A stretch of DNA of 64,000 nucleotides from JAJPJE01 sp963724985 (GCA_963724985.1 CAVRWV010000025.1:186001-250000); one strand, 5' to 3'. Numbered from the stretch's first letter, positions 26,452-35,671 are shown. The notes: a model not told the origin generated them from the sequence alone. A program made the numbers and translations.

Positions 26452-28026
26452 TTAGTCTGCTGCGAGTTCTTTCGCAGCTTCCTTTTCTCGCAGCGGTCGC
26501 CAGTAGTGCCCGTTACGCTCCACAAGTTCATTCGCCGCCGCCGGCCCTTCGCTTCCCGCCGCATAGTTGGGGAAGTTGGGCACCGGCAATTGCTGCCATG
26601 CATCTTCGATGGGCGTGACGATCCGCCACTCGGCCTCCACCTCATCTCGGCGCGTAAACAGTGTGGCATCACCGCGCATCGCATCGAGCAACAGAGTTTC
26701 GTAGGCAACAGGCGTTCGCGATCCGAATGCTGACTGGTAGGAGAAGTCCATCTGCACGGTGCTCGCCCGCATTTGCGTTCCGGGGAGTTTTGCTTCGAAG
26801 GTCATTGCTATGCCTTCGTTCGGCTGAATACGTAGCGAGATGATGTTGGATTCGATCTTGTCGCCATTGTCGCGCGCGAACAAGGCCTGCGGTGTGCGTT
26901 TAAAGTGAACTCGCACTTCGGTCATCGACTCGGCCAAACGTTTTCCGGTGCGGACGTAAAAGGGAACTCCCGCCCAGCGCCAATTGTGGATATGAAATTC
27001 GACAGCCGCGAACGTTTCTGTTTTTGAATCGGGCTTCACTCCCCGTTCCTGGCGGTAGCCGGGCGCCGTTTTTCCGTTGACGGTCCCAGGGCCATATTGT
27101 CCCCGGACGGTGCGGTGCGCCACTTCCGGGACCGTCATCGGACGTATGGAGCGGAGGACCTGTACCTTCTGCTCGCGGACGGAATCCGCGTCAAAGGCGA
27201 CTGGCGGCTCCATGGCGGTGAGGGTCACGAGTTGCAAAAGGTGATTCGCAACCATGTCGCGCAAGGCACCCGTTTCTTCATAGAACGCTGCACGGCTCTC
27301 AACTCCGAGCGTTTCCGCGGCCGTGATCTCTACAAAGTCGATGTAGTTGCGATTCCAGACAGGTTCAAACAGCGAGTTGCCGAAACGAAAGACCAGGATG
27401 TTCTGGACGGTTTCCTTGCCGAGGTAATGGTCTATGCGATAGACGCTGGGCTCTTCGAAGACTCGCGCCACGATTTCGTTCAGCTCATGTGCGGATTTCA
27501 AATCGCGCCCGAAGGGCTTTTCCAGCACGATACGGGTCCAGCCCTTTTCATTCTTCGCCAAGCCTGCGTCGCCCAGGCCTTCGACGATTGGCGGAGCGAT
27601 CGACGCCGGCACAGAAACATAGAACAGGTGGTTGGGGCTCGATCCATTCTTCTCCAATTCGTCGAGCTTTGCCGAGAGCTTCGGGTAGAAGGATCCCTGG
27701 TTGGGGTCCCCGACGATATAGTGCAATCGCTTGGCAAAACGCTCCCAGTCTTCGGGAGTGAAATCACGCGCGTCGCGGGAAGAAGAAACGGCTTCCCTCA
27801 TCTTCTCGCGAAACTGATCGTCGCTCATCTCGGTTCGGCCGATGCCGAGCACTTCGAATGCATTGTTGGTGCATCCAATGCATGCGAGATCGTAGAGAGC
27901 GGGCATCAATTTACGAGAAGTCAGATCGCCAGTCGCTCCGAAGATCACCAACGTGCATGCGTCACCCTTCGGAAGCGGTGGAAGTGTTGTCTGCCGCAAA
28001 GGCGTTGCTTGAACGACTGCACTCAT
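26452..28026 (-). CDS. zwf: Glucose-6-phosphate 1-dehydrogenase
   Basis: The protein has 524 residues starting at ATG 28026 with AGGGAG upstream. The Rossmann motif is VIFGATGDLTSRKLMPALYDL. The active site is RIDHYLGKETVQNILVFRF, with the catalytic His in DHYLGK. The C-terminal domain is complete (RWAGVPFYVRTGKRL, YETLLLDAMRGDATLFTRRDEVE). It makes 6-phosphogluconolactone and NADPH and opens the oxidative pentose phosphate or Entner-Doudoroff route. It lies 52 bp upstream of the glucoamylase gene on the same strand, which suggests joint use of released glucose. Confidence 0.96.
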   Translation of the reverse strand: MSAVVQATPLRQTTLPPLPKGDACTLVIFGATGDLTSRKLMPALYDLACIGCTNNAFEVLGIGRTEMSDDQFREKMREAVSSSRDARDFTPEDWERFAKRLHYIVGDPNQGSFYPKLSAKLDELEKNGSSPNHLFYVSVPASIAPPIVEGLGDAGLAKNEKGWTRIVLEKPFGRDLKSAHELNEIVARVFEEPSVYRIDHYLGKETVQNILVFRFGNSLFEPVWNRNYIDFVEITAAETLGVESRAAFYEETGALRDMVANHLLQLVTLTAMEPPVAFDADSVREQKVQVLRSIRPMTVPEVAHRTVRGQYGPGTVNGKTAPGYRQERGVKPDSKTETFAAVEFHIHNWRWAGVPFYVRTGKRLAESMTEVRVHFKRTPQALFARDNGDKIESNIISLRIQPNEGIAMTFEAKLPGTQMRASTVQMDFSYQSAFGSRTPVAYETLLLDAMRGDATLFTRRDEVEAEWRIVTPIEDAWQQLPVPNFPNYAAGSEGPAAANELVERNGHYWRPLREKEAAKELAAD

Positions 28027-28440
28027 CTCAGTACTCCCTGTGGAATGTGGTTGAAGCCGCGTGCCAGCTTTGAACTGATGAACTTAACTTGCGTAACGCT
28101 TCTTTAGTTCGTCCGGTTGTCGGTTCGTCGATTCACTGCCCTGTGAAGCTGACCAAGCTCCGGGTTCGTCTTACCGGCCCGAAACCGGGCGCCCAGAACA
28201 GAGGATCAAAAGCATAAGATGCTTGTGTGTAGGGCAGGTTACAGCGAATCTTGATCAGGCTGGCCGGCGAGCTTTGTCCAAGGCAGGATTCCGAGATATC
28301 CATGGGCGGTATAAATTGGATGTCGGGTGTGAAAATGCAGAAGACCGGAGAAGTCGCTGCACCGTTGCTGCCGATTCCGCATCTTGCGTTTGAATGAAGT
28401 TATCTGTCAATTCTCTCACCCAGATTTTGGAGCATAGCTT
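28027..28440. other. 414-bp divergent intergenic region between zwf and the KirBac gene
   Basis: Promoters for both genes must lie here. I see a GGCCCGAAACCGGGC partial palindrome near 28179 but no clear hairpin plus T-tract, no repeat family found elsewhere in the window and no credible ORF. Confidence 0.45.
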
Positions 28441-29421
28441 ATGAACTCGCAAACCGTTAATCCACGATTGGAAGTTCCGCAGGATCTTGGATTCGGAACT
28501 GTTGTCACCGAACAGAAGCATTTTCGTCTGCTGAATCGGGACGGATCGTTCAATGTTCGACGGACTCGTTCCCGGTTCCCGAGGCTGAGTTATCACACGC
28601 TGCTCACCATGTCATGGACAAGGTTTGCGGCCCTTTCCATCGCGGTTTATGCGGTAGTGAACTGCGTCTTCGCATTCGCTTACATGGCGTGTGGCCCCGA
28701 GGCGCTTCAGGGTGCGCTGAACGGCGGAAGGTTCCTGCGAGCGTTCTTCTTTAGCGTGGAAACGTTCTCCACGATCGGATATGGCAACATCGTGCCGGTT
28801 GGAGTCTTGCCCAACTTCCTGGTGGTTGCGGAGTCACTGACTACCCTGGCGCTTTTCGGGATTGGCACCGGATTGGTATTCTCCCGTTTCGCGCGCCCGG
28901 TCGCCGCCATCGGATACAGTGAGAAAGCAGTGATTTCGCCGTACAGAGGTATTACGGCATTCGAGTTCAGAGTGGTGAATCTGCGCAGCAATCAACTGGT
29001 GAATGTTCAGGCAGAAGTAATTTTCAGCCGGTTTGAGGATTGTGGCGGCGGAACACGGCAGCGCCGATTTTACGATCTTTCGCTTGAGAGAGAGATGGTC
29101 ACCTTTTTCCCGCTGAATTGGACCGTCGTTCATCCCATCGACGAGTCGAGTCCGATGTATGGGTGGACGGAGCAGATGATGCTTGATGCGGAAGCTGAGT
29201 TCTTCATGCTGCTGACTGCGGTCGACGAAACGTTTGCGCAGACAGTACACAGCCGGTCTTCGTATTCAGCAGAAGAAGTGGAATTTGGTGCGCAATTTGT
29301 GCGGATGTTCGACCCTTACGATACCGAAATTGTGCTGGATCTGCATCGCCTCAGCAAAACCGAGAAGGTGCCACTAGGCTTGCGACCGCAGCTCAATCCG
29401 CCGACGCGTTCAGATTGCTAG
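28441..29421 (+). CDS. Inward-rectifier-type potassium channel (KirBac family)
   Basis: The protein has 326 residues. A slide-helix region lies around 45-60 (RLSYHTLLTMSWTRF), TM1 at about 62-83, a pore helix and the selectivity filter TIGYG at 111-115 within SVETFSTIGYGNIVP, and TM2 at about 124-148. A cytoplasmic immunoglobulin-like Kir domain covers about 160-305 (AFEFRVVNLRSNQLVNVQAEV, FPLNWTVVHPIDESSPMYG). This is the standard bacterial Kir layout. The 3' end overlaps the convergent gluconokinase gene by 12 bp. Confidence 0.93.
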   Translation: MNSQTVNPRLEVPQDLGFGTVVTEQKHFRLLNRDGSFNVRRTRSRFPRLSYHTLLTMSWTRFAALSIAVYAVVNCVFAFAYMACGPEALQGALNGGRFLRAFFFSVETFSTIGYGNIVPVGVLPNFLVVAESLTTLALFGIGTGLVFSRFARPVAAIGYSEKAVISPYRGITAFEFRVVNLRSNQLVNVQAEVIFSRFEDCGGGTRQRRFYDLSLEREMVTFFPLNWTVVHPIDESSPMYGWTEQMMLDAEAEFFMLLTAVDETFAQTVHSRSSYSAEEVEFGAQFVRMFDPYDTEIVLDLHRLSKTEKVPLGLRPQLNPPTRSDC

Positions 29422-29892
29422 CTTCTGCCGGATACTTGCAACGATCTGCTCTGCGGACTCGCTGATGTCGACGACGACGGCGTCCTTCGGTTCTTCGAGC
29501 GCCGCGAACTGGCTCTGCAGCATTTCCGGTTTCATGTAGTGGCCTGGGCGATGCTGCATGCGCGAGTAGATGAGGTCGTAACTTCCGCGTAGATAGACCA
29601 GCTTGATTTCAGCGCTGGTGAGCAGCCTCTGGCGATATTTTTCTTTCAGTGCCGAACTGGCGATGATGCCGTTCTTATGCTGCGTTCGCCAGCCTTCCAT
29701 CACGTCGTGAATTGATTGCAACCAGGGCGCGCGGTCGTCATCGGTGAGCGGAATTCCGGCAGCCATTTTGGCGATATTGGCCGCGGAATGCAGGCTGTCG
29801 CCGTCGACGAACGGCCAATTGAGTTGAGTGCTCAGCATCTCGCCGATAGTAGTTTTTCCCGAGCCTGAGACGCCCATCACCAAAATCACCAT
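29410..29892 (-). CDS. gntK: Gluconokinase
   Basis: The protein has 160 residues. P-loop GVSGSGKT is at 7-14, followed by WPFVDGDSLHSAANIAKMAAGIPLTDDDRAPWL, the gluconate-kinase signature, and HYMKPEMLQSQFAALEEP near the C-terminus. It phosphorylates gluconate to 6-phosphogluconate, joining the pathway started by the nearby zwf. Length is normal for the family. The start is ATG 29892. Confidence 0.93.
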   Translation of the reverse strand: MVILVMGVSGSGKTTIGEMLSTQLNWPFVDGDSLHSAANIAKMAAGIPLTDDDRAPWLQSIHDVMEGWRTQHKNGIIASSALKEKYRQRLLTSAEIKLVYLRGSYDLIYSRMQHRPGHYMKPEMLQSQFAALEEPKDAVVVDISESAEQIVASIRQKLAI

Positions 29893-29998
29893 GTGTACAG
29901 GTGTACTTGATGATGCGCAAAATTTCTAGACAGTCATGCATCGTGCTATGCTTTTCCGTTTTTCGCGCGACGTCAATCAGCGCGAGAAAGGGACACGA

Positions 29999-31240
29999 AT
30001 GTCATCACGCCGGGACTTCCTTACCACCGCGATGATCGGTGGTGCTGCTCTAGGGCTCGACGCCCAGACAACAAAAATTCAGGACGGGCAGAGAGCTAAA
30101 ACCTACGTCACGATTGGTGCGGCTCCGAAGCAGAACATCATGATCAGCAGCGCCAATGGGATCAACGGGATCGGTCATGGATACGAGATCCTGAGTGGCG
30201 GCGGAGACACGCTCGACGCGGCGATCGCTGTGGGGAAGACGCAGGAAGACGATCCCGACGATGACAGCGTTGGTTACGGCGGCCTTCCGAACGAAGACGG
30301 CGTAGTCGAACTCGATTCATGCTGTATGCATGGGCCCACGCGAATGGCAGGCTCTGTCGGCGGTGTGCGCAACATCAAGAATGTTTCGCTGCTGGCGCAA
30401 GCCGTAATGCAGCACACAGCACACGTGATGCTGGTGGGCGAGGGAGCGGAGAAGTTCGGATACGCGATGGGTTTTCCGAAGGAAAACCTGCTGACCGATC
30501 GTTCGCGAAAAGTCTGGCTGCTGTGGAAAGAAACTATGTCGAACCAGGACTGGTGGGGACCTGGTTTGGCGGATCCGCGGTACCAGGTTCCAACAGATAC
30601 GCCGGCGATGCCTGCTCCGGTTGCCGACCTCTGGCATGAGCGCATGGACTGGATGATGGACAAGGCCGCGAAGTTGGGAATTGAGCCCGAGTTTCGTATG
30701 GCGGCGATTGAACGCGTGCTTCGGCCTCCGACTGGAACGATTCACGTTTCGGCCGCGAATACCAAGGGAGAAATCTCTGGCATGACGACCACCAGCGGCC
30801 TGGCGTGGAAACTCGCGGGACGCTGCGGTGATTCGCCGATCATCGGCGCTGGTTGCTATACCGATCCCGACATTGGCTCAGCGGGCGCGACTGGCAGCGG
30901 CGAGGAGAACATTAAAGTGGCCGGAGCGCATTCGATTGTCGAGAATATGCGGCATGGAATGAGCGCGAAGGAAGCAGGCCTCGATGTGTTGAAACGGATT
31001 GTCCACGCGTACGAGAAGTATCCGGCGAAGCTGCGATTCATCAGCATGAAGTATTACATTCTGCGGCGCGACGGAGACTACGCGGGCGTCAGCATGTGGG
31101 CAGGAACTCCCGAGAAGCCAACGAAATTTGCGGTTCACGACGGGCAGAAACGGCTGGAGAATATGGTTGGTCTCTATCCTGGAGAGCCGCTGACGTTCCC
31201 GCCGCAGCCGAAAGATCCGTACAAGATGAACACGCCGTAG
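29999..31240 (+). CDS. Tat-exported N4-(beta-N-acetylglucosaminyl)-L-asparaginase-family hydrolase
   Basis: ATG 29999 is preferred (AAAGGG upstream), giving the twin-arginine signal MSSRRDFLTTAMIGGAALG. The Ntn-hydrolase alpha chain follows (DDSVGYGGLPNEDGVVELDSCCMHG, AGSVGGVRNIKN). The autocleavage Thr is in PTGTIHVSAANTKGEISGMT, and the beta chain has GRCGDSPIIGAGCYTDPDIG and SAGATGSGEENIKVAGAHSI. Family members cleave the GlcNAc-Asn bond or isoaspartyl/asparagine amides. The residue before the catalytic Thr is Gly instead of the usual Asp. The protein has 413 residues and should act in the periplasm. Confidence 0.88.
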   Translation: MSSRRDFLTTAMIGGAALGLDAQTTKIQDGQRAKTYVTIGAAPKQNIMISSANGINGIGHGYEILSGGGDTLDAAIAVGKTQEDDPDDDSVGYGGLPNEDGVVELDSCCMHGPTRMAGSVGGVRNIKNVSLLAQAVMQHTAHVMLVGEGAEKFGYAMGFPKENLLTDRSRKVWLLWKETMSNQDWWGPGLADPRYQVPTDTPAMPAPVADLWHERMDWMMDKAAKLGIEPEFRMAAIERVLRPPTGTIHVSAANTKGEISGMTTTSGLAWKLAGRCGDSPIIGAGCYTDPDIGSAGATGSGEENIKVAGAHSIVENMRHGMSAKEAGLDVLKRIVHAYEKYPAKLRFISMKYYILRRDGDYAGVSMWAGTPEKPTKFAVHDGQKRLENMVGLYPGEPLTFPPQPKDPYKMNTP

Positions 31241-31275
31241 AGAGCGTTTCACGTTTCGTGCTTTCAAGTTTCACG

Positions 31276-31674
31276 TTACTGCTCTGCAAGAAACGTGAGT
31301 ACCACTTCGCGCTCGCGCGGGCCGTCGAGTTCTACGAGAATGATGCGCTGCCAGGTCCCGAGAACCAGTTGGCCGGATTCGACTGGTTGTGAGACCGAGG
31401 TGCCGATCAGGCTGGAAAGAATGTGATCCGGCACGTGCGCGGGATTGTGTGGATGGCGATAGCGCAGCTTCGGAATCATGGCTTCGAAGGCGTCGAGCAT
31501 GTCCAGATCGGTTCCGGGATCGAGATCGGCGGTGGTCAGAGCTGCGGTGGTGTGCAGCACAGTGAGCTGGCAAATGCCAGTAGCGGCAGAGTTCTTCGCG
31601 AGCGCCGACTGGACGTGGTCGGTGATGTCGACGATCTCGCGCTTGCGGTGCGTCTTGATTTTCAATCGCTTCAT
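31276..31674 (-). CDS. YjbQ / UPF0047 family protein
   Basis: The protein has 132 residues. Family motifs are GICQLTVLHTTAALTTADLDPGTDLDML, LRYRHPHNPAHVPDHILSSLIGTS and GTWQRIILVELDGPREREV. These include the conserved metal-site His residues and the C-terminal strand. UPF0047 proteins show weak thiamine-phosphate-synthase activity in vitro, but their cellular role is unclear (family knowledge). It is convergent with the asparaginase-family gene. Confidence 0.9.
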   Translation of the reverse strand: MKRLKIKTHRKREIVDITDHVQSALAKNSAATGICQLTVLHTTAALTTADLDPGTDLDMLDAFEAMIPKLRYRHPHNPAHVPDHILSSLIGTSVSQPVESGQLVLGTWQRIILVELDGPREREVVLTFLAEQ

Positions 31675-31682
31675 AAAAACAA

Positions 31683-31808
31683 TTCACCACAGAGACACAG
31701 AGGCACAGAGAAACCAGAGATATGAAGACCCGGCAATATTAACTCAGAATCTCACGCTCGTCGCGCGAGCTCGTGATGACAACAAAAACTCCGTGCCTCT
31801 GTGGTGAA
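31683..31808. repeat. 126-bp inverted-repeat element (TTCACCACAGAG ends) enclosing a family-A-like palindrome
   Basis: TTCACCACAGAG at 31683-31694 is mirrored exactly by CTCTGTGGTGAA at 31797-31808, and the similarity extends through GGCACAGAG / GGCACGGAG. Inside, at about 31746-31782, lies a variant of repeat family A (CGCTCGTCGCGCGAGCTCGTGATGACA). It contains no ORF. The shape is that of a MITE-like or REP-type intergenic element. Confidence 0.75.
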
Positions 31809-31813
31809 AATCC

Positions 31814-32860
31814 TTAAGAGAACTTCACTCTCGCGTCGGCCTTCTTCTCGAGATGGATGCTTTCGATGAAGCGCACTTTGCCCGTATCCAGCGTCATGAT
31901 GAGCGAGGACGTTCGCACGCCTTCGCCGAAGAAGCGAACACCTTTCATCAGCGGACCTTCGGTCACGCCGGTGGCGGCGAAGATCAGCTGCTTGCCGGGC
32001 GCTAGTTCTTCAGCTCGGTAAACTTTGTTCTTGTCGGTAACGCCCATGCGTGCGAGTCGCTGCTCCTGCTCAGGTTTAACAACCAGACGGCCGAGCATGT
32101 AGCCGTTCACGCAGCGAATCGCTGCGGCGGTGATCACGCCTTCAGGCGCGCCGCCCGATCCCATGACCGCCTGCACGCCTGTACCTTCGATGGCGGCAGT
32201 GATGCCGGCAGAGAGATCGCCATCGCCGATCAGGCGGATGCGCGCACCAGCCTGGCGAATGTCGTTGATCAATTTTTCGTGGCGCGGGCGGTCCAGCACG
32301 ACCACAACTAGGTCTTCGACGTCACGATTCATGGCTTTGGCGATCTGGCGCAGGTTTTCCGCGGGCGGAGCGTCGAGGCTCACGCAGCCCTTGCAGAGCG
32401 GGCCGACAATGATCTTTTCCATGTAGCAGTCGGGCGCATGCAGCAGTCCGCCTTTTTCCGAGACCGCGAGTACGGTGATCGATCCGGGTGCGCCGGTTGC
32501 GCACAGGTTCGTGCCTTCCAGCGGATCGACGGCGATGTCGACTTCGGGAACCGCAGTGCCGTCGGGGAAGTCGGCGCCGACGCGTTCGCCGATGTAGAGC
32601 ATGGGAGCTTCATCGCGCTCGCCTTCGCCGATGACGATGGTGCCGTGCATCGGAACGGTGTCCATGACTTCGCGCATGGTTTCGGTGGCGACTTTGTCAG
32701 CAAGGTGACGATCGCCCTGGCCCATGGTGCGGGCCGATGCGATCGCGGCTTTTTCTACGACTCGCAGAAATTCGAGCGCAAGATCGCTTTCAATATTGTG
32801 ACCGAAGCCCTTCGCTTTCTTGGCTTCAGTGGTTGCGGAATGAGTTAGGTGTGTGGCCAT
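31814..32860 (-). CDS. glpX: Class II fructose-1,6-bisphosphatase (GlpX)
   Basis: The protein has 348 residues from ATG 32860, after GAGGGG. Motifs are LEFLRVVEKAAIASARTMGQGD, GTIVIGEGERDEAPMLYIGE, DIAVDPLEGTNLCATG (metal-binding Asp residues), GDLSAGITAA and GSGGAPEGVITAAAI. It is a Mn2+/Li+-sensitive phosphatase of gluconeogenesis and sugar-phosphate recycling. The open frame continues upstream to 33007 without family-like sequence, so that extension is rejected. Confidence 0.95.
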   Translation of the reverse strand: MATHLTHSATTEAKKAKGFGHNIESDLALEFLRVVEKAAIASARTMGQGDRHLADKVATETMREVMDTVPMHGTIVIGEGERDEAPMLYIGERVGADFPDGTAVPEVDIAVDPLEGTNLCATGAPGSITVLAVSEKGGLLHAPDCYMEKIIVGPLCKGCVSLDAPPAENLRQIAKAMNRDVEDLVVVVLDRPRHEKLINDIRQAGARIRLIGDGDLSAGITAAIEGTGVQAVMGSGGAPEGVITAAAIRCVNGYMLGRLVVKPEQEQRLARMGVTDKNKVYRAEELAPGKQLIFAATGVTEGPLMKGVRFFGEGVRTSSLIMTLDTGKVRFIESIHLEKKADARVKFS

Positions 32861-33010
32861 GAGGAACGCCCCTCTCAGCGACTGACGGTGATCAGCCGTG
32901 ACGAACCTGATTTCGATTGGAGGCCCAGTCCGCAGGGTTGCTTTGACCTGCAGAAACTCTGAAACCAGTTGAACAACCCACCCACGACTTCGTCGAGGGT
33001 GGGGCACCCT

Positions 33011-34189
33011 TCAGAAGGCGTCGATGCCCGTGATCTGCTGGCCGATGATCAGCGTGTGTACATCATTTGTGCCTTCGTAGGTCTTCACCGACTCCAGGTT
33101 CGCCATGTGGCGGAACACCGGGTACTCATCGGCAATGCCATTCGCGCCGAGGATGTCACGCGCCATGCGCGCGCACTCCAGCGCCATTGCCACGTTGTTA
33201 CGCTTCGCCATCGAGATGTGATAATGCGCGGCCTTGCTCTTATCCTTGAGGCGGCCGACGTGCAGCACCAGCAGTTGCGCCTTGCTGATCTCGTTAATCA
33301 TCCAGACCAGTTTTTCCTGAACCATCTGATGCGATGCGATCGGTTGGTCACGGAACTGTTTGCGGAACTGCGAATACTGCAGCGCACAATCGTAGACGGC
33401 CATCGCCGCTCCGACGCCTCCCCAGGCAATGCCGTAGCGCGCCTGATTCAGGCACATGAGCGCGCTTTTCAGACCATCGCTCTTGGGCAGAATATTCGCG
33501 GCAGGAATGCGGACATCTTGCAGCGACAGGCTTGAGGTGACCGACGCGCGCAGCGACCACTTTCCGTGCACATCGGCTGCTTTGAAGCCGGGACGATCGG
33601 TTTCGACAAGGAATCCACGAACCTTGCCGCCTTCGTCGTCGACCTTCGCCCAGATGACGGCGACATCAGCGATCGAGCCAGAGGTGATCCACATCTTCTC
33701 GCCATTGAGGATGTATTCGTTGCCGTCCTTGCGCGCGCGAGTTCGCATCGCGCCGGGATTCGATCCGGCATCTGGCTCGGTGAGACCAAAACAGCCAAGC
33801 TTTTCACCTTTGGCCATGGCGGGAAGCCAGCGGTCTTTCTGCTCGTCGCTGCCGAAGGCGTAGATCGGATACATGACTAGTGCTGACTGCACGCTGACGA
33901 ACGATCGCAGGCCGCTATCGCCGCGTTCCAGTTCCTGCATGACCAGTCCATATTCGACATTGGACATTTCGGCACAACCGTAGCCTTTGAGGCTGGCGCC
34001 GTAGAAGCCGAGGTCGCCCATTGGCCTGACGAGTTCGCGTGGGAAGACGCCGTCGCGATTCCACTGCTCGATGCCGGGAATGACGTTGTCTTCGACGAAC
34101 TGGCGTGCGGTACTGCGAACGAATAATTCGTCTTCGGACAGAAGGTTGTCGAAGTCGATGAAATCAACACCCCTGAATTTCAGGGCCAT
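33011..34189 (-). CDS. Acyl-CoA dehydrogenase, glutaryl-CoA dehydrogenase type
   Basis: The protein has 392 residues. The N-terminus FDNLLSEDELFVRSTARQFVEDNVIPGI and the stretch MQELERGDSGLRSFVSVQSALVMYPI are characteristic of the glutaryl-CoA dehydrogenase clade. FAD motifs are CFGLTEPDAGSNPGAMRTRA and MWITSGSIADVAVIWAKV. The catalytic Glu is in SVKTYEGTNDVHTLIIGQQITG. It probably acts in lysine/tryptophan or aromatic breakdown, giving crotonyl-CoA. It is the first gene before glpX but separated by 150 bp, so co-transcription is uncertain. Confidence 0.88.
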   Translation of the reverse strand: MALKFRGVDFIDFDNLLSEDELFVRSTARQFVEDNVIPGIEQWNRDGVFPRELVRPMGDLGFYGASLKGYGCAEMSNVEYGLVMQELERGDSGLRSFVSVQSALVMYPIYAFGSDEQKDRWLPAMAKGEKLGCFGLTEPDAGSNPGAMRTRARKDGNEYILNGEKMWITSGSIADVAVIWAKVDDEGGKVRGFLVETDRPGFKAADVHGKWSLRASVTSSLSLQDVRIPAANILPKSDGLKSALMCLNQARYGIAWGGVGAAMAVYDCALQYSQFRKQFRDQPIASHQMVQEKLVWMINEISKAQLLVLHVGRLKDKSKAAHYHISMAKRNNVAMALECARMARDILGANGIADEYPVFRHMANLESVKTYEGTNDVHTLIIGQQITGIDAF

Positions 34190-34210
34190 AAGAGCATATC
34201 TCCGTTAAAT

Positions 34211-34290
34211 GCAGATCCCTCGCTCGCTTCGCGAGCTCGTGATGACAACTAACCTCGCGCACTCAGGTGCGCTCGTGAGGACAACTGCAA
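34211..34290. repeat. Interspersed repeat family A, one perfect and one degenerate copy
   Basis: The first copy (34211-34247) has the exact 6-bp stem GCTCGC-TTC-GCGAGC inside GCAGATCCCT...CTCGTGATGACA. It is followed at about 34253-34290 by a related sequence, CTCGCGCACTCAGGTGCG then CTCGTGAGGACAACTGC. The element fills the upstream side of the acyl-CoA dehydrogenase gene. The rest of the gap to 34455 shows nothing recognisable. Confidence 0.75.
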
Positions 34291-34455
34291 CGCAAAACCG
34301 GTTAAGGTACCAGAGGGAGGGTGGTGGTCAAACAGCTAGTAGTCGCATCAGTAGTCAGCATTCAGTACCAAAACTCTCAGGTTGATTTCCGAACTGCTCT
34401 TCTCAAGCCAAAAGAAGGCTTGAATATGGCGGCAATCTATTTTCCTCGCAGATAA

Positions 34456-34791
34456 TCATCCTTTCTTGTCGAGCCAGTCCTGGCGCGGGGGCGTGAAGAC
34501 GTCGAGCGCGATTGTGTCCTCAAGGGCCTCAGCCATGTGGCGAACGTTGGGCGGAATGCAGAGGACTTCGCCGGCGTGAACGACTACTTCGCGGCCTTCG
34601 AGTGTGAACTTCAGAGCGCCTTTGAGAGTGCTCGAGACTTGCTCGTTGTGATGATAGTGTTCGGGAACGACGCATCCCTTCTTGAGCACGATGCGCGCGA
34701 GCATCACCTGCTCGCCCGTAATCAACTGGCGCGTGAGCAGCGGGTTCATCTGCTCAACTTCTATTTTCTCCCAGCTATGGAGCTTTTCCAT
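34456..34791 (-). CDS. Small single-domain cupin
   Basis: The protein has 111 residues starting at ATG 34791 with GAGGTGAGG upstream. The cupin motifs are CVVPEHYHHNEQVSSTLKGALKFTLEG (metal ligands His-His..Glu) and HAGEVLCIPPNVRHMAEALED (second His). This gives a metal-binding beta-barrel of unknown substrate. It shares the strand with, and lies just downstream of, the DoxX gene. Confidence 0.85.
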   Translation of the reverse strand: MEKLHSWEKIEVEQMNPLLTRQLITGEQVMLARIVLKKGCVVPEHYHHNEQVSSTLKGALKFTLEGREVVVHAGEVLCIPPNVRHMAEALEDTIALDVFTPPRQDWLDKKG

Positions 34792-34813
34792 GATGTCCTC
34801 ACCTCCGAATAGA

Positions 34814-35278
34814 TTACCTCTTTGTGGGAGTGGCGATGGCGATGGCTCGCAGGTTGTCGATGGAGTATTTGCCTGGTCCAGTGAGCGAGAGCGCCAGGAA
34901 CATCAGGCAGTAGCAGGCGGCCATGAAGACCGAAGGCTCGGCGATGCGCGCGCTGGAGTAGGTGGCGATGGCGAAACCAACGGCGAGAAAGGCGGCGGCG
35001 ACGCGAGTGTAGAAGCCGATCAGGACGAACAATGCTCCCAAGGATTCGTTCAGTGTTTGAACGAAGGCGGCGACTGTGGGAAGCGGGAATCCGAGACGGC
35101 GAAGGAATTCGATGAAGATCCAGGGCTGATGGTGAACTGAGAACGCGAAGGCCGATTTCACCTTGGCGAGTCCGAAGAGCGCGAAGAGAGAGAATCCTGC
35201 GCCGATGCGAAGCATGAGCAGGCCGGCGTCGAGGGTTTCAGGGCGGGAGACTGATTTGGTCTGGCTAGCGTTATCCAT
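34814..35278 (-). CDS. DoxX-family membrane protein
   Basis: The protein has 154 residues starting at ATG 35278. Four predicted helices are visible (LLMLRIGAGFSLFALFGLAK, FVQTLNESLGALFVLIGFY, AAAFLAVGFAIATYSS, SVFMAACYCLMFLALSLTG), with the DoxX-type GPGKYSIDN ending. Family members are small quinone-related or redox-linked membrane proteins. An upstream in-frame extension to 35374 lacks any family-like sequence. Confidence 0.85.
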   Translation of the reverse strand: MDNASQTKSVSRPETLDAGLLMLRIGAGFSLFALFGLAKVKSAFAFSVHHQPWIFIEFLRRLGFPLPTVAAFVQTLNESLGALFVLIGFYTRVAAAFLAVGFAIATYSSARIAEPSVFMAACYCLMFLALSLTGPGKYSIDNLRAIAIATPTKR

Positions 35279-35471
35279 GGCACTCTTTCTCGCTCCGCCG
35301 AACTGTAACGGAGCGGTAGTGTAAAATCTATAAGGAACGGCGAGTAGAGGAATTGCGCCTGGCGCGAACCCCATCGCTGGCCATAAGCCAGCCGATCATC
35401 TTGTTACTCCCGAAATCATTCCAGCGCCCGCGGGCAGTCGCCCGAAGGGGAATTCGTCTGAGGAGAGAGTT

Positions 35472-35651
35472 ATGGCAAAGATTGCAAAGACGGCTGACCG
35501 CAAAAAAGAAATGGACACCACCAAGAGCACGGATTGTCCGAAGTGCGGCAAGCCGACCCGTATCGTTAAGCGGGTAAAAGACGTGGAGCGCGGCGTTCCC
35601 GGCGGGATGTACATTTCCTGCTCGGGTTGTGCGTTCTACGAGAAGCTGTAG
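35472..35651 (+). CDS. 59-aa zinc-ribbon miniprotein
   Basis: The start is ATG 35472 with GAGGAGAG upstream. A Lys-rich N-terminus (MAKIAKTADRKKEMD) is followed by DCPKCGKPTRIVKRV and YISCSGCAFYEKL. The two CxxC pairs form a rubredoxin-like zinc ribbon. A strong terminator follows 20 bp after the stop, so this is a single-gene unit. The role is unknown; nucleic-acid binding is plausible from the basic N-terminus. Confidence 0.8.
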   Translation: MAKIAKTADRKKEMDTTKSTDCPKCGKPTRIVKRVKDVERGVPGGMYISCSGCAFYEKL

Positions 35652-35671
35652 TCGAAATTCATTCTGGACCG

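Noticed and set aside
25626..26618. 330-aa plus-strand ORF opposite the glucoamylase gene
   Set aside because: It is antisense to a clearly conserved enzyme, and its composition is typical of reverse-frame reading.
26400..26708. Upstream extension of the glucoamylase frame
   Set aside because: It is a shadow of the 3' end of zwf; family sequence begins only at about 26399.
31276..31674. Naming the UPF0047 gene as a thiamine-phosphate synthase
   Set aside because: The family activity is weak and secondary, and no thiamine genes are nearby.
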